Shown: in pieces, positions 1 through 11,000 of the stretch
Position numbering within the stretch: position 1 is the stretch's first letter
Layout of the letters: each line of letters begins with the position of its first letter
From: Diadophis punctatus similis
Taxonomy: Eukaryota > Chordata > Lepidosauria > Squamata > Dipsadidae
Direction of reading: 5' to 3'
Length of the DNA: 64,000 nucleotides
Assembly (NCBI GenBank): GCA_023053685.1
Contig: JALIGW010000057.1
Location: forward strand, 1,600,710-1,664,709
The notes under the pieces: model-generated
Databases searched by the model: none
What the model was told of the DNA's origin: nothing
Seen by the model: the letters and a program-made list of their open reading frames with translations, nothing else
Position numbers and translations under genes: made by a program

Positions 1-412
1 TGCTGAAATCTGCCTTCCAATTTCTCTCTAGCTGACATTTTCCAGATGTGCACAAGCAGAGTTCCAGGATTATGCTAAAACCTGCCTCTGCATTTTCTCT
101 CTAGCTGACATTTTCCAGATGTGCAGAAGCAGAGTTCAAAGATTATGCTGAAATCTGCCTCTGCATTTTCTCTCTAGCTGACATTTTCGAGACGTGCAGA
201 AGCAGATTTCAAACATTATGCTGAAATCTACAACATCAATTTCTCTCTAGCTAACATTTTCCAGATGTGAAGAAGCAGAGTTCCAGGATTATGCTGAAAT
301 CTGCCTCTGCATTTTCCCTCTAGCTGACATTTTCAAGATGTGAAAAAGCAGAGTTCAAAGATTATGCTGAAATCTACAACTTCAATTTCTCTAGCTGACA
401 TTTTCCAGATGT
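1..412. repeat. Right end of a higher-order unit (partial)
   Basis: About 5.7 monomers that normally lie between a D module and the next A module: tgccttccaattt, gtgcacaagcag, ctaaaacctgcc, gacgtgcagaagcagattt, gtgaagaagcag and gtgaaaaagcag variants in that order. The ctaaaacc variant is otherwise seen only near 26,748, 27,328 and 60,367, linking this edge to the D-A interval that closes the 27.25-kb unit. Confidence 0.85.
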
Positions 413-3400
413 GTGGAAGCAGAGTTCCAGGATTATGCTGAAATCTGCCTCTGCATTTTCCCTCTAGCTGACATTTCCCAGGTGTGTAGAAGCAGAGTTC
501 AGGATTATGCTAAAATCTGTCTTGCAATTTTTCTCCAGGTGAAATTTTCCAGATGTGGAGAAGCAGAGTTCCAAGATTATGCTGAAATCTGCCTTGCAAT
601 TTCTCTCTAGCTGACATTTTCGAGATTTGCGGAAGCAAAGTTCAAACATTATGCTGAAATCTACAACATCAATTTCTCCCAAGCTAACATTTTCCAGATG
701 TGGAGAAGCAGAGTTCCAGGATTATGCTGAAATCTGCCTTCCAATTTCTCTCTAGCTGACATTTTCCAGATGTGCACAAGCAGAGTTCCAGGATTATGCT
801 AAAATCTGCCTCTGCATTTTCCCTCTAGCTGACATTTTCAAGATGTGCAGAAGCAGAGTTCAAAGATTATGCTGAAATATACCACATAAATTTTCCCCAG
901 CTGACATTTTCCAGATGTGCAGTAGAAGAGTTCCAAGATTATGCTGAAATCTGCCTCTGAATTTTCCCTTTAGCTGACATTTTCAAGATGTGTAGAAGCA
1001 GAGTTCCACGATTATGCTGAAATCAGCCTCTGCATTTCTCTTTAGCTGACATTTTCGAGATGTGCAGAAGCAGAGTTCAAACATTATGCTGAAATCTACA
1101 ACATTAATTTCTCTCTAGCTAACATTTTCCAGATGTGCAGAGGCAGAGTTCCAGGATTATGCTGAAATCTGCCTTGCAATTTCTCTCTAGCTGATATTTT
1201 CCTGATGTGCGGTAGCAGAGTTCAAAGATTACGCTGAAATCTGCCTCTGCATTTTCCCTCTAGCTGACATTTTCCAGGTGTGTAGAAGCAGAGTTCCAGG
1301 ATTATGATGATATCTGTCTTGCAATTTTTCTCCAGGTGAAATTTTCCAGATGTGGAGAAGCAGAGGTCCAAGATTATGCTGAAATCTGCCTTGCAATTTC
1401 TGTCTAGCTCACATTTTCCAGATTTGCGGAAGCAGAGCTCAAAGATTATGCTGAAATCTACCACATCAATTTCTCTCTAGCTGACATTTTCCAGATGTGT
1501 GGAAGCAGAGTTCCATGATTATGCTGAAATCAGCCTCTGCATTTTCCCTCTAGCTGACATTTTCCAGACGTGCAGTAGAAGAGTTCAAAGATTATGCTGA
1601 AATCTACAACTTCAATTTCTCTAGCTGACATTTTCCAGATGTGTAGAAGCAGAGTTCCAGGATTATGCTGAAATCTGCCTCTGCATTTTCCCTCTAGCTT
1701 ACATTTTCCAGATGTGCAGAAGCAGAGTTCCAGGATTATGCTAAAATCTGCCTCTGCATTTTCTCTCTAGCTGACATTTTCCAGATGTGCAGAAGCAGAG
1801 TTCAAAGATGATGCTGAAATCTACAACATCAATTTCTCCCAAGCTAACATTTTGCAGATGTGGAGAAGCAGAGTTCCAGGATTATGCTGAAATCTGCCTT
1901 CCAATTTCTCTCTAGCTGACATTTTCCAGATGTGCACAAGCAGAGTTCCAGGATTATGCTAAAATCTGCCTCTGCATTTTCCCTCTAGCTGACATTTTCA
2001 AGATGTGAAAAAGCAGAGTTCAAAGATTATGCTGAAATCTACAACTTCAATTTCTCTAGCTGACATTTTCCAGATGTGTGGAAGCAGAGTTCCAGGATTA
2101 TGCTGAAATCTGCCTCTGCATTTTCCCTCTGGCTGACATTTTCCAGGTGTGTAGAAGCAGAGTTCAGGATTATGCTAAAATCTGTCTTGCAATTTTTCTC
2201 CAGGTGAAATTTTCCAGATGTGCAGAAGCAGAGTTCAAGGATTATGCTGAAATCTACCTCTGCATTTTCCCTCTAGCTGACATTTTCCAGAGGTGCAGAA
2301 GCAGAGTTCAAAGATTATGCTGAAATCTACCACATCAATTTCTTTCTAGCTGACATTTTCCAGGTGTGTGGAAGCAGAGTTCCAAGATTATGCTGACATC
2401 TACGACATCAATTCCTCTCTAGCTGACATTTTCCAGATGTGCAGAAGCAGGGTTCCAGGATTATGCTGAAATCTACCTCTGCATTTTCCCTCTAGCTGAC
2501 ATTTTCCAGAGGTGCAGAAGCAGAGTTCAAAGATTATGCTGAAATCTACCACATCAATTTCTTTCTAGCTGACATTTTCCAGGTGTGTGGAAGCAGAGTT
2601 CCAAGATTATGCTGACATCTACGACATCAATTCCTCTCTAGCTGACATTTTCCAGATGTGTGGAAGCAGAGTTCCAGGATTATGCTGAAATCTGCCTCTG
2701 CATTTTCCCTTTAGCTGACATTTTCAAGGTGTGTAGAAGCAGAGTTTCAGGATTATGCTGAAATCAGCCTCTGCATTTTCTCTCTAGCTGAGATTTTCCA
2801 GATGTGCAGAAGCAGAGTTCAAACATTATGCTGAAATCTACAACATTAATTTCTCTCTAGCTCACATTTTCCAGATGTGCAGAAGCAGAGTTCCAGGATT
2901 ATGCTGAAATCTGCCTTGCAAGTTCTCTCTATCTGACATTTTCCAGATGTGTGGAAGCAGAGTTTCAGGATTATGCTGAAATCTGTCTTGCAATTTTTCT
3001 CCAGGTGAAATTTTCCAGATGTGGAGAAGCAGAGTTCCAAGATTATGCTTAAATCTGCCTTGCAATTTCTCTCTAGCTGACGTTTTTGAGATTTGCGGAA
3101 GCAAAGTTCAAACATTATGCTGAAATCTACAACATCAATTTCTCCCTAGCTAACATTTTCCAGATGTGCAGAAGCAGAGTTCCAGGATTATGCTGAAATC
3201 TGCCTTCCAATTTCTCTCTAGCTGACATTTTCCAGATGTGCACAAGCAGAGTTCCAGGATTATGCTAAAATCTGCCTCTGCATTTTCTCTCTAGCTGACA
3301 TTTTCCAGATGTGCAGAAGCAGAGTTCAAAGATTATGCTGAAATCTGCCTCTGCATTTTCTCTCTAGCTGACATTTTCGAGACGTGCAGAAGCAGATTTC

Positions 3401-3602
3401 AAACATTATGCTGAAATCTACAACATCAATTTCTCTCTAGCTAACATTTTCCAGATGTGAAGAAGCAGAGTTCCAGGATTATGCTGAAATCTGCCTCTGC
3501 ATTTTCCCTCTAGCTGACATTTTCAAGATGTGAAAAATCAGAGTTCAAAGATTATGCTGAAATCTACAACTTCAATTTCTCTAGCTGACATTTTCCAGAT
3601 GT
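413..3602. repeat. Higher-order unit A-P-B-F-C-D, 3190 bp
   Basis: Order: A at 413-682, P near 890, B 1189-1470, F near 1565, C 2078-2323, D 2846-3115. The B module carries gatgatatctg instead of gatgaaatctg. Near 1820-1860 the usual F-to-C path is replaced by A-tail sequence (ttctcccaagctaacattttg), so the unit is itself a recombinant. C carries ctacctctgc and is followed by a 219-bp tandem trimer duplication. The 3190 bp equal 44 monomers. Its copy is 27665-30854. Confidence 0.88.
2252..2660. repeat. 219-bp trimer tandem duplication
   Basis: The stretch beginning atctacctctgcatt at 2252 restarts at 2471, an offset of 219 bp (three 73-bp monomers). Both copies contain the rare atctacc form, the ggtgcagaagcag form, tttctttctagc and gacatctacgacatcaat in the same order. 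Homology ends near 2660, where the second copy turns into the D-proximal monomers. The same pair occurs at 29504 and 29723, so it predates the 27-kb duplication. Confidence 0.88.
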
Positions 3603-5701
3603 GTGGAAGCAGAGTTCCAGGATTATGCTGAAATCTGCCTCTGCATTTTCCCTCTAGCTGACATTTCCCAGGTGTGTAGAAGCAGAGTTCAGGATTATGC
3701 TAAAATCTGTCTTGCAATTTTTCTCCAGGTGAAATTTTCCAGATGTGGAGAAGCAGAGTTCCAAGATTATGCTGAAATCTGCCTTGCAATTTCTCTCTAG
3801 CTGACATTTTCGAGATTTGCGGAAGCAAAGTTCAAACATTATGCTGAAATCTACAACATCAATTTCTCCCAAGCTAACATTTTGCAGATGTGGAGAAGCA
3901 GAGTTCCAGGATTATGCTGAAATCTGCCTTCCAATTTCTCTCTAGCTGACATTTTCCAGATGTGCACAAGCAGAGTTCCAGGATTATGCTAAAATCTGCC
4001 TCTGCATTTTCCCTCTAGCTGACATTTTCAAGATGTGAAAAAGCAGAGTTCAAAGATTATGCTGAAATCTACAACTTCAATTTCTCTAGCTGACATTTTC
4101 CAGATGTGTGGAAGCAGAGTTCCAGGATTATGCTGAAATCTGCCTCTGCATTTTCCCTCTAGCTGACATTTTCAAGATGTGAAAAAGCAGAGTTCAAAGA
4201 TTATGCTGAAATCTACAACTTCAATTTCTCTAGCTGACATTTTCCAGATGTGTGGAAGCAGAGTTCCAGGATTATGCTGAAATCTGCCTCTGCATTTTCC
4301 CTCTAGCTGACATTTTCCAGGTGCGTAGAAGCAGAGTTCAGGATTATGCTAAAATCTGTCTTGCAATTTTTCTCCAGGTGAAATTTTCCAGATGTGCAGA
4401 AGCAGAGTTCAAGGATTATGCTGAAATCTGCCTCTGCATTTTCCCTCTAGCTGACATTTTCCAGAGGTGCAGAAGCAGAGTTCAAAGATTATGCTGAAAT
4501 CTACCACATCAATTTCTTTCTAGCTGACATTTTCCAGATGTGTGGAAGCAGAGTTCCAAGATTATGCTGACATCTACGACATCAATTCCTCTCTAGCTGA
4601 CATTTTCCAGATGTGCAGAAGCAGGGTTCCAGGATTATGCTGAAATCTGCCTCTGCATTTTCCCTCTAGCTGACCTTTTCAAGATGTGAAAAAGCAGAGT
4701 TCAAAGATAATGCTGAAATCTACAACTTCAATTTCTCTAGCTGACATTTTCCAGATGTGTGGAAGCAGAGTTCCAGGATTATGCTGAAATCTGCCTCTGC
4801 ATTTTCCCTTTAGCTGACATTTTCAAGGTGTGTAGAAGCAGAGTTTCAGGATTATGCTGAAATCAGCCTCTGCATTTTCTCTCTAGCTGAGATTTTCCAG
4901 ATGTGCAGAAGCAGAGTTCAAACATTATGCTGAAATCTACAACATTAATTTCTCTCTAGCTAACATTTTCCAGATGTGCAGAAGCAGAGTTCCAGGATTA
5001 TGCTGAAATCTGCCTTGCAATTTCTCTCTATCTGACATTTTCCAGATGTGTGGAAGCAGAGTTTCAGGATTATGCTGAAATCTGTCTTGCAATTTTTCTC
5101 CAGGTGAAATTTTCCAGATGTGGAGAAGCAGAGTTCCAAGATTATGCTTAAATCTGCCTTGCAATTTCTCTCTAGCTGACGTTTTTGAGATTTGCGGAAG
5201 CAAAGTTCAAACATTATGCTGAAATCTACAACATCAATTTCTCCCTAGCTAACATTTTCCAGATGTGCAGAAGCAGAGTTCCAGGATTATGCTGAAATCT
5301 GCCTTCCAATTTCTCTCTAGCTGACATTTTCCAGATGTGCACAAGCAGAGTTCCAGGATTATGCTAAAATCTGCCTCTGCATTTTCTCTCTAGCTGACAT
5401 TTTCCAGATGTGCAGAAGCAGAGTTCAAAGATTATGCTGAAATCTGCCTCTGCATTTTCTCTCTAGCTGACATTTTCGAGACGTGCAGAAGCAGATTTCA
5501 AACATTATGCTGAAATCTACAACATCAATTTCTCTCTAGCTAACATTTTCCAGATGTGCAGAAGCAGAGTTCCAGGATTATGCTGAAATCTGCCTCTGCA
5601 TTTTCCCTCTAGCTGACATTTTCAAGATGTGAAAAAGCAGAGTTCAAAGATTATGCTGAAATCTACAACTTCAATTTCTCTAGCTGACATTTTCCAGATG
5701 T
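3603..5701. repeat. Higher-order unit A-C-D, 2099 bp
   Basis: A at 3603-3872 runs through ttctcccaagctaacattttg straight to a C-type module (4252-4497) and D (4937-5214); P, B and F are missing. The C module has ctagctgac and the rare ggtgcgtag in place of the usual ctggctgac and ggtgtgtag. D has gcaatttctctctatc rather than gcaagttctctc, and is followed by gctaacatt rather than gctaaaatt, so this D is a separate lineage. 29 monomers. Copy at 30855-32950. Confidence 0.88.
3996..4283. repeat. 144-bp dimer tandem duplication
   Basis: The two-monomer block with ttcaagatgtgaaaaagcag followed by aatctacaacttcaattt occurs twice in a row: gtgaaaaagc starts at 4035 and again at 4179. The 144-bp offset is one 73-bp plus one 71-bp monomer. 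The block occurs once at this place in most other units. Shared with the second 27-kb copy (31287 and 31431). Confidence 0.88.
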
Positions 5702-7730
5702 GTGGAAGCAGAGTTCCAGGATTATGATGAAATCTGCCTCTGCATTTTCCCTCTAGCTGACATTTCCCAGGTGTGTAGAAGCAGAGTTCAGGATTATGCT
5801 AAAATCTGTCTTGCAATTTTTCTCCAGGTGAAATTTTCCAGATGTGGAGAAGCAGAGTTCCAAGATTATGCTGAAATCTGCCTTGCAATTTCTCTCTAGC
5901 TGACATTTTCGAGATTTGCGGAAGCAAAGTTCAAACATTATGCTGAAATCTACAACATCAATTTCTCCCAAGCTAACATTTTCCAGATGTGGAGAAGCAG
6001 AGTTCCAGGATTATGCTGAAATCTGCCTTCCAATTTCTCTCTAGCTGACATTTTCCAGATGTGCACAAGCAGAGTTCCAGGATTATGCTAAAATCTGCCT
6101 CTGCATTTTCCCTCTAGCTGACATTTTCAAGATGTGCAGAAGCAGAGTTCAAAGATTATGCTGAAATATACCACATAAATTTTCCCCAGCTGACATTTTC
6201 CAGATGTGCAGTAGAAGAGTTCCAAGATTATGCTGAAATCTGCCTCTGAATTTTCCCTTTAGCTGACATTTTCAAGGTGTGTAGAAGCAGAGTTCCACGA
6301 TTATGCTGAAATCAGCCTCTGCATTTCTCTTTAGCTGACATTTTCGAGATGTGCAGAAGCAGAGTTCAAACATTATGCTGAAATCTACAACATTAATTTC
6401 TCTCTAGCTAACATTTTCCAGATGTGCAGAGGCAGAGTTCCAGGATTATGCTGAAATCTGCCTTGCAATTTCTCTCTAGCTGATATTTTCCTGATGTGCG
6501 GTAGCAGAGTTCAAAGATTACGCTGAAATCTGCCTCTGCATTTTCCCTCTAGCTGACATTTTCCAGGTGTGTAGAAGCAGAGTTCCAGGATTATGATGAT
6601 ATCTGTCTTGCAATTTTTCTCCAGGTGAAATTTTCCAGATGTGGAGAAGCAGAGGTCCAAGATTATGCTGAAATCTGCCTTGCAATTTCTGTCTAGCTCA
6701 CATTTTCCAGATTTGCGGAAGCAGAGCTCAAAGATTATGCTGAAATCTACCACATCAATTTCTCTCTAGCTGACATTTTCCAGATGTGTGGAAGCAGAGT
6801 TCCATGATTATGCTGAAATCAGCCTCTGCATTTTCCCTCTAGCTGACATTTTCCAGATGTGCAGTAGAAGAGTTCCAAGATTATGCTGAAATCTGCCTCT
6901 GAATTTTCCCTTTAGCTGACATTTTCAAGGTGTGTAGAAGCAGAGTTCCACGATTATGCTGAAATCAGCCTCTGCATTTCTCTTTAGCTGACATTTTCGA
7001 GATGTGCAGAAGCAGAGTTAAAACATTATGCTGAAATCTACAACATTAATTTCTCTCTAGCTAACATTTTCCAGATGTGCAGAGGCAGAGTTCCAGGATT
7101 ATGCTGAAATCTGCCTTGCAATTTCTCTCTAGCTGATATTTTCCTGATGTGCGGTAGCAGAGTTCAAAGATTACGCTGAAATCTGCCTCTGCATTTTCCC
7201 TCTAGCTGACATTTTCCAGGTGTGTAGAAGCAGAGTTCCAGGATTATGATGAAATCTGTCTTGCAATTTTTCTCCAGGTGAAATTTTCCAGATGTGGAGA
7301 AGCAGAGGTCCAAGATTATGCTGAAATCTGCCTTGCAATTTCTGTCTAGCTCACATTTTCCAGATTTGCGGAAGCAGAGCTCAAAGATTATGCTGAAATC
7401 TACCACATCAATTTCTCTCTAGCTGACATTTTCCAGATGTGTGGAAGCAGAGTTCCATGATTATGCTGAAATCAGCCTCTGCATTTTCTCTCTAGCTGAC
7501 ATTTTCGAGACGTGCAGAAGCCGATTTCAAACATTATGCTGAAATCTACAACATCAATTTCTCTCTAGCTAACATTTTCCAGATGTGCAGAAGCAGAGTT
7601 CCAGGATTATGCTGAAATCTGCCTCTGCATTTTCCCTCTAGCTGACATTTTCAAGATGTGAAAAAGCAGAGTTCAAAGATTATGCTGAAATCTACAACTT
7701 CAATTTCTCTAGCTGACATTTTCCAGATGT
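5702..7730. repeat. Higher-order unit A-P-B-P-B, 2029 bp
   Basis: A at 5702-5971 carries gattatgatgaaatc. It is followed by P near 6185, B 6511-6753 (gatatctg form) and a second part-P plus B 7164-7406 (gaaatctg form) from a 653-bp tandem duplication. No C or D module is present. It ends with monomers carrying the rare gaagccgattt near 7518. 28 monomers. Copy at 32951-34979. Confidence 0.88.
6189..7494. repeat. 653-bp tandem duplication (two B modules)
   Basis: Unit 1 is 6189-6841 and unit 2 is 6842-7494. Both begin gctgacattttccagatg followed by gcagtagaagagttcc, and both contain the whole B module. The 653 bp are nine monomers. The units differ at gatatctg versus gaaatctg and at gagttcaaaca versus gagttaaaaca (near 7017). 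The gagttaaaaca form recurs near 34267, 52375 and 61367. Same pair in copy 2 at 33438-34743. Confidence 0.9.
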
Positions 7731-8043
7731 GTGGAAGCAGAGTTCCAGGATTATGATGAAATCTGCCTCTGCATTTTCCCTCTAGCTGACATTTCCCAGG
7801 TGTGTAGAAGCAGAGTTCAGGATTATGCTAAAATCTGTCTTGCAATTTTTCTCCAGGTGAAATTTTCCAGATGTGGAGAAGCAGAGTTCCAAGATTATGC
7901 TGAAATCTGCCTTGCAATTTCTCTCTAGCTGACATTTTCGAGATTTGCGGAAGCAAAGTTCAAACATTATGCTGAAATCTACAACATCAATTTCTCCCAA
8001 GCTAACATTTTCCAGATGTGGAGAAGCAGAGTTCCAGGATTAT

Positions 8044-11000
8044 GCTGAAATCTGCCTTCCAATTTCTCTCTAGCTGACATTTTCCAGATGTGCACAAGCA
8101 GAGTTCCAGGATTATGGTAAAATCTGCCTCTGCATTTTCCCTCTAGCTGACATTTTCAAGATGTGCAGAAGCAGAGTTCAAAGATTATGCTGAAATATAC
8201 CACATAAATTTTCCCCAGCTGACATTTTCCAGATGTGCAGTAGAAGAGTTCCAAGATTATGCTGAAATCTGCCTCTGAATTTTCCCTTTAGCTGACATTT
8301 TCAAGGTGTGTAGAAGCAGAGTTCCACGATTATGCTGAAATCAGCCTCTGCATTTCTCTTTAGCTGACATTTTCGAGATGTGCAGAAGCAGAGTTCAAAC
8401 ATTATGCTGAAATCTACAACATTAATTTCTCTCTAGCTAACATTTTCCAGATGTGCAGAGGCAGAGTTCCAGGATTATGCTGAAATCTGCCTTGCAATTT
8501 CTCTCTAGCTGATATTTTCCTGATGTGCGGTAGCAGAGTTCAAAGATTACGCTGAAATCTGCCTCTGCATTTTCCCTCTAGCTGACATTTTCCAGGTGTG
8601 TAGAAGCAGAGTTCCAGGATTATGATGAAATCTGTCTTGCAATTTTTCTCCAGGTGAAATTTTCCAGATGTGGAGAAGCAGAGGTCCAAGATTATGCTGA
8701 AATCTGCCTTGCAATTTCTGTCTAGCTCACATTTTCCAGATTTGCGGAAGCAGAGCTCAAAGATTATGCTGAAATCTACCACATCAATTTCTCTCTAGCT
8801 GACATTTTCCAGATGTGTGGAAGCAGAGTTCCATGATTATGCTGAAATCAGCCTCTGCATTTTCCCTCTAGCTGACATTTTCCAGACGTGCAGTAGAAGA
8901 GTTCAAAGATTATGCTGAAATCTACAACTTCAATTTCTCTAGCTGACATTTTCCAGATGTGTAGAAGCAGAGTTCCAGGATTATGCTGAAATCTGCCTCT
9001 GCATTTTCCCTCTAGCTTACATTTTCCAGATGTGCAGAAGCAGAGTTCCAGGATTATGCTAAAATCTGCCTCTGCATTTTCTCTCTAGCTGACATTTTCC
9101 AGATGTGCAGAAGCAGAGTTCAAAGATGATGCTGAAATCAGCCTCTGCATTTTCTCTCTAGCTGACATTTTGAGATGTGCGGAAGCAGAGTTCAAACATT
9201 ATGCTGAAATCTACAACATTAATTTCTCTCTAGCTCACATTTTCCAGATGTGCAGAAGCAGAGTTCCAGGATTATGCTGAAATATGCCTTGCATTTTCTC
9301 TCTAGCTGACATTTTCCAGATGTGCAGAAGCAGAGTTCAAAGATTATGCTGAAATCTGCCTCTGCATTTTCTCTCTAGCTGACATTTTCGAGACGTGCAG
9401 AAGCAGATTTCAAACATTATGCTGAAATCTACAACATCAATTTCTCTCTAGCTAACATTTTCCAGATGTGCAGAAGTAGAGTTCCAGGATTATGCTGAAA
9501 TCTGCCTCTGCATTTTCCCTCTAGCTGACATTTTCAAGATGTGAAAAAGCAGAGTTCAAACATTATGCTGAAATCTACAACTTCAATTTCTCTAGCTGAC
9601 ATTTTCCAGATGTGTGGAAGCAGAGTTCCAGGATTATGCTGAAATCTGCCTCGGCATTTTCCCTCTGGCTGACATTTTCCAGGTGTGTAGAAGCAGAGTT
9701 CAGGATTATGCTAAAATCTGTCTTGCAATTTTTCTCCAGGTGAAATTTTCCAGATGTGCAGAAGCAGAGTTCAAGGATTATGCTGAAATCTGCCTCTGCA
9801 TTTTCCCTCTAGCTGACATTTTCCAGAGGTGCAGAAGCAGAGTTCAAAGATTATGCTGAAATCTACCACATCAATTTCTTTCTAGCTGACATTTTCCAGG
9901 TGTGTGGAAGCAGAGTTCCAAGATTATGCTGACATCTACGACATCAATTCCTCTCTAGCTGACATTTTCCAGATGTGCAGAAGCAGGGTTCCAGGATTAT
10001 GCTGAAATCTGCCTCTGCATTTTCCCTCTAGCTGACCTTTTCAAGATGTGAAAAAGCAGAGTTCAAAGATAATGCTGAAATCTACAACTTCAATTTCTCT
10101 AGCTGACATTTTCCAGATGTGTGGAAGCAGAGTTCCAGGATTATGCTGAAATCTGCCTCTGCATTTTCCCTTTAGCTGACATTTTCAAGGTGTGTAGAAG
10201 CAGAGTTTCAGGATTATGCTGAAATCAGCCTCTGCATTTTCTCTCTAGCTGAGATTTTCCAGATGTGCAGAAGCAGAGTTCAAACATTATGCTGAAATCT
10301 ACAACATTAATTTCTCTCTAGCTAAAATTTTCCAGATGTGCAGAAGCAGAGTTCCAGGATTATGCTGAAATCTGCCTTGCAAGTTCTCTCTATCTGACAT
10401 TTTCCAGATGTGTGGAAGCAGAGTTTCAGGATTATGCTGAAATCTGTCTTGCAATTTTTCTCCAGGTGAAATTTTCCAGATGTGGAGAAGCAGAGTTCCA
10501 AGATTATGCTTAAATCTGCCTTGCAATTTCTCTCTAGCTGACGTTTTTGAGATTTGCGGAAGCAAAGTTCAAACATTATGCTGAAATCTACAACATCAAT
10601 TTCTCCCTAGCTAACATTTTCCAGATGTGCAGAAGCAGAGTTCCAGGATTATGCTGAAATCTGCCTTCCAATTTCTCTCTAGCTGACATTTTCCAGATGT
10701 GCACAAGCAGAGTTCCAGGATTATGCTAAAATCTGCCTCTGCATTTTCTCTCTAGCTGACATTTTCCAGATGTGCAGAAGCAGAGTTCCAGGATTATGCT
10801 GAAATCTGCCTCTGCATTTTCCCTCTAGCTGACATTTTCAAGATGTGAAAAAGCAGAGTTCAAAGATTATGCTGAAATCTACAACTTCAATTTCTCTAGC
10901 TGACATTTTCCAGATGTGTGGAAGCAGAGTTCCAGGATTATGATGAAATCTGCCTCTGCATTTTCCCTCTAGCTGACATTTCCCAGGTGTGTAGAAGCAG

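Noticed and set aside
413..610. Plus-strand frame of 65 codons, repeated at many A modules
   Set aside because: Starts at GTG, made of 24-residue repeats from the satellite monomer, overlaps a minus-strand frame of the same nature, and recurs identically wherever the A module recurs. No domain, signal peptide or gene context.
880..910. The ttttccccagctgac stretch as the edge of an inserted element
   Set aside because: It is simply a diverged monomer (71 bp class) that recurs in every P module with satellite sequence on both sides; no target-site duplication or terminal repeat.
1222..1464. Minus-strand frame of 80 codons in B modules
   Set aside because: Starts at GTG and is a translation of 72-bp monomers. 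It differs among copies only by satellite variants such as gatatctg against gaaatctg.
3081..3110. CENP-B-box-like motif in D modules (gtttttgagatttgcgg)
   Set aside because: The TTCG core is TTTG here, leaving at least three mismatches in the core, so it is weaker than the A-module site.
2846..3115. Minus-strand frame of 84-89 codons with an ATG start in D modules
   Set aside because: The ATG is the reverse complement of cat in the common aaacattatg block. A second frame of similar length (2862-3104) overlaps almost all of it, which is expected from the period and not from coding.
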